From: Planctomycetota bacterium | Lineage (GTDB): Bacteria > Planctomycetota > UBA1135 > GCA-002748355 | DNA: 64,000 nucleotides | Direction of reading: 5' to 3' | NCBI GenBank assembly: GCA_002748355.1 | Contig: PDSF01000033.1 | Location: 1 to 64,000, forward strand | The notes under the pieces: generated by a model | Told to the model about the DNA's origin: nothing | Database searches by the model: none | The model's input: the letters and a program-made list of their open reading frames with translations, nothing else | Shown: positions 8,479-15,704 of the stretch, one piece after another | Numbering within the stretch: position 1 is the stretch's first letter | How the letters are laid out: every line of letters starts with the position of its first letter | Position numbers and translations under genes: made by a program

Positions 8479-9053
8479 TCAATTCCTCCCTTCTCGCGGG
8501 CGAGAAAACGCTCGTAGAGAAGCAGCCCCGACATCGACTGGCCATCGCCAAGCTCCTGAGCCAGGAGGCGCTCACGTGCCTCTCCCCAGGGAAGCCGATG
8601 CACCTCGATCCGTTCGCTGGGCTCCAGCTCCTGCCCGCGCTCTTCGAGACCCCGAGCCACGAAAAAGTGGCAGCACTCGTTCGAGACGCCCTTGTACGGG
8701 GAAAAGCGGCCTATGGCCTGCATCTCTCTAGCCACGAAACCCGTCTCCTCGCGAAGTTCTTTATGTGCAACAGAGATAGGATCCTCTCCATACTTCATGC
8801 CACCAATCGGGAACTCCCAGAGCCAACGTCCGAGCAAATACCTATAGACCCGCAGCAGCAGCGTCGATCCATCGGCAAAGCGCGGGATAATCCCGCAGGA
8901 TCCCGGCATGTCGACAAAGAAGTAGCGGCCCTCGCTGCCATCGGCCTGGGTGTAGTGGTCCAGGCAGTAGCGGTGCCACGGATTCTCGATCAGGACCTCG
9001 TGTGAGAGGCGGCGAAAACTACGGTCCTCAGTGCTGCTCATCGCAGAGAGCAT
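8475..9053 (-). CDS. Nudix hydrolase, ADP-ribose pyrophosphatase-like
   Basis: Predicted hydrolase of a nucleoside diphosphate linked to another moiety, perhaps ADP-ribose. The Nudix box is readable as G-x5-E-x7-KELREETGF. The usual first Arg of REUxEE is Lys, while the metal-binding glutamates are kept. The flanking beta strands fit the ADP-ribose pyrophosphatase subgroup. The ATG at 9053 is favoured because GGGAGG lies 9 nt upstream; ATGs at 9062 and 9041 are alternatives. The gene start overlaps the 3' end of the metallo-hydrolase gene and its end overlaps yihY by 4 nt. Confidence 0.9.
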   Translation of the reverse strand: MLSAMSSTEDRSFRRLSHEVLIENPWHRYCLDHYTQADGSEGRYFFVDMPGSCGIIPRFADGSTLLLRVYRYLLGRWLWEFPIGGMKYGEDPISVAHKELREETGFVAREMQAIGRFSPYKGVSNECCHFFVARGLEERGQELEPSERIEVHRLPWGEARERLLAQELGDGQSMSGLLLYERFLAREKGGIE

Positions 9054-9780
9054 AACCACCATCCTCCCACGCTCTCAGCCATGCAAAGGCCTGATGCCGA
9101 TCATGATAGAAGCTGACGACGCCGCCCCGCGCGGCCAGCCCTTGGAGCAGGGCCGTGCGCTCGCGTAGGGCCACCTTTGGGTTCTGGTCAGCAAAGCGGT
9201 CTTCTCGTGGGAAGAGGAAGCGCCGTGTCGGGACAAGATCGGCAGCAAGGAGGAAGCTCGCTGCAGGCGCCATCCCCTGCAACGCCAGCAAGGCCTCACA
9301 GTGCCCCGGATGCCGCGAAAGCTTGAGATCCGGCAGTAGCAGCAGCTCATCATCGCTCAGGAGTTCGGGCATACCAGCACGCTGCAGGCGCTTGGCGAGA
9401 TTACCGCCGCGGCCATTCGCCAGCCCGATCTCCCACTCGACGCGATGGATCACATGCCGGGCCTTAGGGAAGCGCAGCTGCTCCTGTTCGCCATCGCCAA
9501 CCAGCGCACCGCCCGCATGATCAAAGTGCAGGTGCGAGAGCACGACGATATCCGGGCCATCCGGTAGCCCCAGCTCCTGCAGCTGCTCCTCGATGGGCCA
9601 GGGATCACGCAAACGGTAGTTCCGACGCCGCTTCTCGTCGGCGTCACCGAAGCCCGTGTCATAGAGCACCGTTCCATGCGGCGATTCGACCAGCACCGGC
9701 CGCACCGCCATTTCGATACGACGACCCCTACTCGGGACCGCAAAGGAAAGCATCCCGCCGTCGAGTGCATGCAAACGCAA
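9028..9780 (-). CDS. Metallo-beta-lactamase-fold hydrolase
   Basis: Zinc hydrolase of about 250 aa with the HxHxDH motif (SHLHFDHAGG), a downstream His (HPGHCE) and an Asp in LLAADLVP, all expected metal ligands. The general shape is that of the lactonase/glyoxalase-II-like subfamily. The substrate cannot be predicted; a lactone or thioester is plausible beside the acyl-CoA genes. No ATG is available near the expected N-terminus, so the start is given as TTG at 9780. An upstream CTG is possible, as the reading frame stays open into the acyl-CoA dehydrogenase gene. Confidence 0.87.
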   Translation of the reverse strand: MRLHALDGGMLSFAVPSRGRRIEMAVRPVLVESPHGTVLYDTGFGDADEKRRRNYRLRDPWPIEEQLQELGLPDGPDIVVLSHLHFDHAGGALVGDGEQEQLRFPKARHVIHRVEWEIGLANGRGGNLAKRLQRAGMPELLSDDELLLLPDLKLSRHPGHCEALLALQGMAPAASFLLAADLVPTRRFLFPREDRFADQNPKVALRERTALLQGLAARGGVVSFYHDRHQAFAWLRAWEDGGYALCDEQH

Positions 9781-9824
9781 CGGCCCGAGCGCCAGGCTCT
9801 CGGCCGCAAGACCCCGGGACGGGC

Positions 9825-10991
9825 TCAGGCCAATACCTCGCGGGCAATCACCAGATTGCAGATCTCGTTGGTCCCTTCGCCGATCTCGCAGAGCTTCGCA
9901 TCGCGATAGATCCGCTCGACGTGGTACTCATTAACATAGCCGTAGCCACCGTGGATCTGGATCGCCTCGTCGGCGCAGTAGCTGGCGGTTTGCGCCGCGA
10001 AGTTCTTCGCGATCGCTGCCTGCTTTCGGTACTTCGCCTGCCCCTGGTCCTTGAGCCGCAGCCCGTGATACACGAGGTGCCGCGCGGCTTCGATCCTGGT
10101 AGCCATTTCGGCAAGCTTAAAGGCCACGGCCTGCTGCTCCGCCAGCGGCTTACCGAAAGCGATGCGCTCCCTGGAATACTGCAGCGCCCGCTCATGCGCC
10201 CCCTCTGCCAGCCCAAGCGCAATCGCTCCGACTGCGATGCGGCCGGCATCAAGCGTCTCCATGAAGAAGCGGAAGCCCTCGTTCTCTTCGCCGATACGGT
10301 TGGCGACCGGCACCCGCATGTCCTCGAACACCAGGTTGGCCCAGTCCGAGCCACGCATGCCGAGCTTGCTCTCACCCTTCTCGACGATGAAGCCCTCAGT
10401 CTCACGATCGACGATGAACGCTGAGATGCCCTTCGCACCCTTCGACTCATCGGGGTCGGTGCGGGCCGTAACGACGAAGGTGCCAGCGATGTTGGCATTG
10501 GTGATGAAGCTCTTGCGACCGTTCAGCACATAGTGCTCGCCGTCCAGCTTGGCCGAGCAGCGCGAGGCACCGGCATCGGAGCCACAGTGGGGCTCGGTCA
10601 GAGCGAAGGCCCCGAACTTCTCGCCCATGGCCAGATCCGGCACATAGGCCTTGCGCTGCTCTTCGCTGCCATATTGATCAATCAGGTAGGCGCAAAGGCT
10701 GATATGGGCTTCGAGACTGAGCGCGGTCGAGCCGCAGTGCTTGGCCAACTCCTCCAGCACGAGGCAATAGGCGAAGTAACCGAGCCCGGCACCTTCGACA
10801 TCCTCCGACAGCGGCAGGCCGAGGAAGCCAAGCTCTGCCATTTGCTCGAAGGTTTCCTTCGGAAAGCGGGCCTGCTGATCCACCTCGACGGCCTGTGGCA
10901 GAAGCACTTCCTCGGCGAACTTCCGGGCCGTATCCCGGATCATCTCCTGATCTTCGCTCAGGCTGAAGTTAGTCCAATTGTCAGCGCTCAT
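9825..10991 (-). CDS. Acyl-CoA dehydrogenase
   Basis: FAD flavoprotein of 388 aa that introduces the alpha,beta double bond in an acyl-CoA, passing electrons to ETF. The full family pattern is present: an N-terminal helical domain, a beta domain with FALTEPHCGSDA and FITNA, and a C-terminal helical domain with QIHGGYGY and the catalytic-glutamate region IGEGTNEI. Length and catalytic Glu position fit short/medium-chain or isovaleryl-type enzymes. It is separated from a second paralogue (12267-13409) by sppA. Paired with thiolase and hydroxyacyl-CoA dehydrogenase, it probably serves short-chain fatty acid or branched amino acid oxidation. Confidence 0.95.
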   Translation of the reverse strand: MSADNWTNFSLSEDQEMIRDTARKFAEEVLLPQAVEVDQQARFPKETFEQMAELGFLGLPLSEDVEGAGLGYFAYCLVLEELAKHCGSTALSLEAHISLCAYLIDQYGSEEQRKAYVPDLAMGEKFGAFALTEPHCGSDAGASRCSAKLDGEHYVLNGRKSFITNANIAGTFVVTARTDPDESKGAKGISAFIVDRETEGFIVEKGESKLGMRGSDWANLVFEDMRVPVANRIGEENEGFRFFMETLDAGRIAVGAIALGLAEGAHERALQYSRERIAFGKPLAEQQAVAFKLAEMATRIEAARHLVYHGLRLKDQGQAKYRKQAAIAKNFAAQTASYCADEAIQIHGGYGYVNEYHVERIYRDAKLCEIGEGTNEICNLVIAREVLA

Positions 10992-11036
10992 CGGCGTCTC
11001 TCAGTGAAGTGAAGGCCTTACGGTCAGAAGCAAGCA

Positions 11037-12149
11037 TCAGAGGCCACCGGCCCACAGATATAGGAGCTTGGGTGAGGGGTCGAGTAAGCCCAAACGCGAG
11101 GCGATACGCCCCTCGGCGCTCTGCGCCCCCATCAGGGAATCCAGAAATGAGGGCAAGGGCTCGTAGCGGACAGCCTTGGCCTGCTCAGCATCGCAGCGCG
11201 CGCGCACCCAAGCGACGGCGTCGCGCAAGCTACCCATCTCGTCAACAAGACCAGCGCGCTGCGCCTGGCGCGCCGAATAGATGCGGCCATCCGCCAATTT
11301 CTCGATCTGATCGCGACTGAGCTCAGGTCTCCCGGCCGCAACGACATCTACGAAACGATCGTACATCTCATCGACGAGCCCCAAGAGGATTCTCTTCTCG
11401 CCCTTTGCGACCGGCTTGGCACCATCGAGGAGGTCTTTGTAGGGCGTGCGCTCGGAGACGATGGTCACACGCTCGATGCCGAGCTGCTTGGCCGCCTTGC
11501 TGTAGTTCCAGATCCCCATGATCACACCGATCGAACCGGTAATCCCGGTCGGATGCATGAAGACACGTTCGCCCGCCATACCGACGTAGTAGCCCCCCGA
11601 CGCCGCGGTAGCGTGGAAATAGGTCGCAACGGACTTACCCGTCTCTTCTCTGAACTCACGCAACAGCTGGTAGATCTGGTCGGAATCGGTGACCGCGCCA
11701 CCGGGAGAATCCACACGGAGCACAACACCCACGACATTGGAGTCCGCAGCAGCGCGACCGAGATAGCGTTCGACACGGGCGACCATGGATTCACCCTGGA
11801 CGCCGAGCAGCCCCGCCTGACTCGGGGCGATCACCCCTTCGATGTCAATGACGACGACCTTCTGCGAGCTATCGCGCGGGCCGCTGAGATAAGTCTCCCG
11901 CGTCTGCATGTCGAGCATGCTGGCGCCACCGAGAGCCTCGCTTGCCGCAGAGCTGAAGAGGAGGAAGAAGAAAAGGAGGAGGTTGAGCAAGCCCGAGCCC
12001 AGCAGCAAAACGCCGAAAACGAGGGCAACCCAAAAGCTGGCTGGCTTAGCCGCACGCGGCAGCAGGAGCTGCTGCTGCATACTCGCTTCTGACAGCCCTG
12101 CCGCAAGCGGGCTGCACTCGGGCGCTTGGATCGGATTCTGCTCGGTCAC
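11037..12149 (-). CDS. sppA: Signal peptide peptidase SppA, S49 family
   Basis: Membrane-anchored serine protease of 370 aa that degrades cleaved signal peptides. A cytoplasmic N-terminus of about 37 residues is followed by one strong transmembrane segment (about 38-67) and a single S49 domain. This is the short SppA form with the Ser-Lys dyad: nucleophile Ser184 in ATAASGGYY and candidate base Lys238 in TPYKDLL. The oxyanion region RVDSPGG (145-151) is present. The start is a GTG at 12149 preceded immediately by a very strong AGGAGGGGG. It sits inside the acyl-CoA oxidation genes, 45 bp before the first dehydrogenase gene, with no obvious functional link. Confidence 0.95.
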   Translation of the reverse strand: MTEQNPIQAPECSPLAAGLSEASMQQQLLLPRAAKPASFWVALVFGVLLLGSGLLNLLLFFFLLFSSAASEALGGASMLDMQTRETYLSGPRDSSQKVVVIDIEGVIAPSQAGLLGVQGESMVARVERYLGRAAADSNVVGVVLRVDSPGGAVTDSDQIYQLLREFREETGKSVATYFHATAASGGYYVGMAGERVFMHPTGITGSIGVIMGIWNYSKAAKQLGIERVTIVSERTPYKDLLDGAKPVAKGEKRILLGLVDEMYDRFVDVVAAGRPELSRDQIEKLADGRIYSARQAQRAGLVDEMGSLRDAVAWVRARCDAEQAKAVRYEPLPSFLDSLMGAQSAEGRIASRLGLLDPSPKLLYLWAGGL

Positions 12150-12266
12150 CCCCCCTCCTACGGCCTTATGTGCTCGGAGATAAAAACAGCGATCGCAGGG
12201 CTGAGCGCCATGCGCTTGCCTCGACCAGAGTCAGAAAGGATCGCTTCTTTCTGCACTTCTTGCCCC

Positions 12267-13409
12267 TCAGTCCGCCAGCAGATGGCGACTAATAACGAGG
12301 CGCTGAATATCCGTCGCGCCTTCGTAGATCTCAGTAATACGGGCATCTCGCATCAGACGCTCGGCGATGAACTCCTGGGTATAACCAGCGCCACCATGGA
12401 TCTGCACGCAATCACGCGCTGCGCGGTTGGCTGCACGCGAAGCAAAGCTCTTGGCCATCGCCGCCTCCTTGGAGCAAGGCAGCTTCTGGTCACGCAGCCA
12501 CGCAGCCCTCCAGGTCAAAAGCCGAGCAGCATCGATATCGGTCCCCATATCAGCCAGCTTCCAACCCACGGCCTGGAACTCTCCGATCGGCTTGCCAAAC
12601 TGCTCGCGCGTCTTTGCGTAGCGGAGAGCTTCCTCCAGAGCCGCGCGGCCAATCCCCACCGACTGCGAGGCGATGCCCAAGCGGCCACCATCCAAAGTGT
12701 CCAGAGCGATCTTGAAACCAATCCCCTCTTCGCCAAGGAGATGGCTCCCGGGAATGCGGCAGTTCTCGAAGAGGATCTCGGTCGTTGGTGAAGCACGAAT
12801 ACCGAGCTTCTCCTCCTTCTTGCCGACCTTGAAGCCCTCGGAAGTGCTCTCGACGATAAAGGCAGAGATACCGCGAGTGCGGTGCTCGGAAGTTCGGGCA
12901 AAAACGATAAAGGCGTCAGCCTCACTGCCGGTAGTAATCCAGAGTTTGGCTCCGTCTAGGATCCAGTCATCACCATCCTTCTTCGCTGAGCAGCGAAGCG
13001 ATGCCGCGTCGGAGCCAGCCCCGGCCTCGGAGAGGCAGTAGCCGCCCAGAGCCTCGCCCTTCGCCATCTTGGGCAGGAACTTCTGCTTCTGCTCTTCGGT
13101 GCCGAACTTGACGACCGGCGAGCAGAACAGGCTGTTGTGCACCGAAATGGTAACCCCAGTCGATGCACAACCTCGGTTGATCTCCTCAAGGAGAACGCAG
13201 AGGCCCAGGCTACCCATCTCGTTGCCGCCGTATTCCTCGGGCACGTTCATCCCAAGGAAGCCCAGCTCCGCAGCCTTCTCAAGCGCCTCGCGCGGGAAGT
13301 GCAGCTCTCGGTCCCAGCGGGCCGCATTGGGGACGAGTTCCTTATCGGCGAAGTCCCTCGCCGTATCCCGGAGCATCGTGAGATCTTCGCTCAGATCGAA
13401 ACCGACCAT
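12267..13409 (-). CDS. Acyl-CoA dehydrogenase (second paralogue)
   Basis: FAD-dependent acyl-CoA dehydrogenase of 380 aa, full length. It has GGYCLSEAGAGSDA, the LWITTG motif of the beta domain, QIHGGAGY and the catalytic region IYEGATDIQ, as in butyryl/short-chain enzymes. The ATG at 13409 gives the normal family N-terminus; earlier in-frame codons lie inside hbd. The gene begins 7 bp after the hbd stop, so the two are very likely co-transcribed. With hbd and the thiolase it forms most of a short-chain beta-oxidation module; an enoyl-CoA hydratase is not seen in the window. Confidence 0.95.
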   Translation of the reverse strand: MVGFDLSEDLTMLRDTARDFADKELVPNAARWDRELHFPREALEKAAELGFLGMNVPEEYGGNEMGSLGLCVLLEEINRGCASTGVTISVHNSLFCSPVVKFGTEEQKQKFLPKMAKGEALGGYCLSEAGAGSDAASLRCSAKKDGDDWILDGAKLWITTGSEADAFIVFARTSEHRTRGISAFIVESTSEGFKVGKKEEKLGIRASPTTEILFENCRIPGSHLLGEEGIGFKIALDTLDGGRLGIASQSVGIGRAALEEALRYAKTREQFGKPIGEFQAVGWKLADMGTDIDAARLLTWRAAWLRDQKLPCSKEAAMAKSFASRAANRAARDCVQIHGGAGYTQEFIAERLMRDARITEIYEGATDIQRLVISRHLLAD

Positions 13410-13416
13410 GGCATCA

Positions 13417-14268
13417 TCACTCGTAGTCGTAGAAGCCCTTACCACTCTTCCGGCCGAGATGCCCAGCCGCCACCATCCTGCGCAGCATCGGACAAGCCCG
13501 ATACTTGTCGTCGCCGAACCCAGTGTGCAGGACGTCCATGATCTCAAGACAAACGTCCAAGCCAATGAAATCGGCAAGCGTCAGTGGCCCCATGGGGTGG
13601 GCCATACCGAGCTTCATGATCTCATCGATACCCTCTCGAGTGGCCACTCCTTCCATCAGGCAGAAGACCGCTTCGTTGATCATGGGCATCAGCACGCGAT
13701 TACTGATAAAGCCCGGATAATCCTCAGCCGGGATCGCCGTCTTCTTCAGAGCCGCGGCCGCCTCGACCACGGCCTCGGTGGTCGCGTCCGAAGTATCTTG
13801 GCCGCGGATCACCTCGACGAGCTTCATGATCGGCACCGGATTCATGAAGTGCATGCCGATGACCTTGTCCGAACGCTGCGTCGCCGCGCCCAATACCGTG
13901 ATCGAAATCGACGAGGTATTGGAGGCCAGAATGCAATCCTTCGGCGCCAGATCGTCCAAGCGTGCAAAAAGGCTTTTCTTGAGCTCGACCTTTTCCGGAA
14001 TGGCTTCGATGACCAGCTGCCGATCGGCCACATCCGAGATGTCCTTGGTGCCGCGAATCCGCCCCTGGATCGCCGAGGCATCAGCCTCACTGATCTTTTC
14101 CTTTTTGACCAAGCGACCGAGGCTCTTCCCAATCGCTCCGAGCGCGCGATCAAGGCAGGCCTGGTCCAGGTCATGCAGCTGCACATCTGCCCCAAACGTG
14201 GCGAAGACTTGGGCAATGCCATTGCCCATTGTGCCGCCACCGATCACCGCCACCTTGTCCATCGTCAT
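13417..14268 (-). CDS. hbd: 3-hydroxybutyryl-CoA (3-hydroxyacyl-CoA) dehydrogenase
   Basis: NAD(P)-dependent oxidation of 3-hydroxyacyl-CoA to 3-ketoacyl-CoA. The protein is 283 aa, typical for the stand-alone enzyme. The N-terminal Rossmann fold has GGGTMGNGIA. The catalytic His140/Glu152 pair is visible (GMHFMNPVPIMKLVEV), with SNTSS upstream. The C-terminal helical dimerisation domain ends in GRKSGKGFYDY. An ATG at 14262 is an alternative start. It lies 12 bp after the thiolase gene and 7 bp before the acyl-CoA dehydrogenase gene in one operon. Confidence 0.96.
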   Translation of the reverse strand: MTMDKVAVIGGGTMGNGIAQVFATFGADVQLHDLDQACLDRALGAIGKSLGRLVKKEKISEADASAIQGRIRGTKDISDVADRQLVIEAIPEKVELKKSLFARLDDLAPKDCILASNTSSISITVLGAATQRSDKVIGMHFMNPVPIMKLVEVIRGQDTSDATTEAVVEAAAALKKTAIPAEDYPGFISNRVLMPMINEAVFCLMEGVATREGIDEIMKLGMAHPMGPLTLADFIGLDVCLEIMDVLHTGFGDDKYRACPMLRRMVAAGHLGRKSGKGFYDYE

Positions 14269-14280
14269 CTCTCGTTCCTC

Positions 14281-15465
14281 TCAGATCATCTCGACCGACA
14301 GGGCAACGGCATTGCCGCCCCCAAGACACAGTGCCGCAGCACCCTTCTCCAAACCGCGGTCCTGCAAGGCATAAAGCAGCGTCGTCAAGACTCGCGCGCC
14401 CGAGCAGCCAATCGGATGCCCCAAAGCGACCGCGCCGCCATGGACATTGACCTTCTCGGGATCGAGTTCGAGCTTACGGGTAAGCGCAACCGCCTGCACC
14501 GAGAAGGCCTCGTTGAGTTCGATCAGGTCGAAGTCCTTGAGGCCCAGCTTGGTCAGATGGCAGAGCTTCTCGAAGGCTTGCTCCGGAGCCATCATGACCC
14601 ACTTGGGAGCCGTCCCCCCAGTCGCATAACCGGTAATGCGCGCCAAGGGCTTGAGGCCTTCGGCTTTGGCAAAGTCTTCGTCAACGACCACCAGAGCAGC
14701 AGCGCCATCATTGATCGTGCTCGCATTCCCCGGAGTCACGGTGCCACCGTCTCGCTGAAATGCTGGGCGCAGCTTGGCGAGCCCTTCCACGCTGGCATCG
14801 GCACGAGGCCCTTCATCGCGATCGACGACGGTCACCGCCCCCTTACGCCCAGGAACCTCGACGGGAAAAACCTCGGCCGCAAACTTGCCGCTTTCCCAAG
14901 CTGCCACCGCCCGGCGATGCGATTCGGCGGCATAGGCATCCTGAGCTTCGCGGCTGACCTCGTATTCCTTGGCCACCAGCTCGCCAGTATTGCCCATGTG
15001 GAAGTCTTCGTAGACATCCCACAGCCCGTCGGCCACCAGCCCATCGACGAGCTGGCCATGACCGAGACGCTGCCCGTCACGAGCCTGGGGCAGGTAGTAG
15101 GGCGCCCGCGACATCGACTCCATGCCGCCAGCGACAAAGCACTGCCCGTCACCGGCTTTGATCGCCTGCGCGGCGAGCATCACGGTCTTGAGACCGGAGC
15201 CGCAGACCTTGTTGATCGTTACGGCCGCGATGCTGTCAGGCAGTCCCGCACCCAGCGCAACCTGCCGCGCAGGGTTTTGCCCCTGGCCGGCCTGAAGCAC
15301 GGTGCCCATCAGGACCTCTTCGACCTTGTCACCGCCGACACCAGCACGCCGTAAGGCCTCTGATACGGCTAGCGACCCGAGCTTGGCAGCAGTCAGAGGC
15401 GCCAAAGCGCCCTGGAAACGACCGATGGGAGTACGGCAAGCGGACACGATGACAGGCTGGCCCAT
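14281..15465 (-). CDS. Acetyl-CoA C-acyltransferase (thiolase)
   Basis: Condenses or cleaves acetoacetyl-CoA/3-ketoacyl-CoA. The 394-aa length matches biosynthetic tetrameric thiolases. Active residues are visible: acylated Cys88 (NKVCGSGLK), His350 ([10 protein letters not shown]) and Cys380 (LCLGGGNA). It is the first gene of the minus-strand module thiolase-hbd-acyl-CoA dehydrogenase, which could run in the oxidative direction or make acetoacetyl-CoA and 3-hydroxybutyryl-CoA. The direction cannot be told from sequence. Confidence 0.96.
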   Translation of the reverse strand: MGQPVIVSACRTPIGRFQGALAPLTAAKLGSLAVSEALRRAGVGGDKVEEVLMGTVLQAGQGQNPARQVALGAGLPDSIAAVTINKVCGSGLKTVMLAAQAIKAGDGQCFVAGGMESMSRAPYYLPQARDGQRLGHGQLVDGLVADGLWDVYEDFHMGNTGELVAKEYEVSREAQDAYAAESHRRAVAAWESGKFAAEVFPVEVPGRKGAVTVVDRDEGPRADASVEGLAKLRPAFQRDGGTVTPGNASTINDGAAALVVVDEDFAKAEGLKPLARITGYATGGTAPKWVMMAPEQAFEKLCHLTKLGLKDFDLIELNEAFSVQAVALTRKLELDPEKVNVHGGAVALGHPIGCSGARVLTTLLYALQDRGLEKGAAALCLGGGNAVALSVEMI

Positions 15466-15595
15466 CGTCTTCTCCTAATAGCAGGACTGGGCGCCGAAAC
15501 TCGGCGGCTAAGGGCTGTTCGGGCGGCGGATCTTAGAGCACAGGAAGGGCCAAGCAAAGAGAGCGAAGACCCAGCGAGCCGCTCTCGGTACGCAG

Positions 15596-15634
15596 CCGGG
15601 GCGCGAAACAGGCAAAGCCTGATCCGCGCCCCGG
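15596..15634. terminator. Strong inverted repeat between thiolase and protease genes
   Basis: A perfect 10-bp stem (CCGGGGCGCG / CGCGCCCCGG) encloses a 19-nt loop that itself holds a 5-bp stem (CAGGC/GCCTG). It lies downstream of the protease gene and upstream of the thiolase gene on the minus strand. There is no T-run, so it may be a transcript-end hairpin rather than a classical intrinsic terminator. Confidence 0.5.
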
Positions 15635-15646
15635 AGCATGTTCAGC

Positions 15647-15676
15647 AGGCAGGGCTAGCTAGCAGCCGCCCTGCCT
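15647..15676. terminator. Second hairpin just after the protease gene
   Basis: A 9-bp perfect stem (AGGCAGGGC / GCCCTGCCT) with a 12-nt loop, 29 bp beyond the protease stop on the minus strand. It has no clear T-run. Together with the hairpin at 15596-15634 it probably marks the 3' end of the protease transcript. Confidence 0.5.
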
Positions 15677-15704
15677 CAACAAGGAATCAGGCCTCATCCA
15701 GGTA

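Noticed and set aside
13069..15354. A 761-codon plus-strand open frame opposite the thiolase, hbd and dehydrogenase genes
   Set aside because: It spans three well-defined minus-strand genes, has low-complexity composition and no ribosome binding site.
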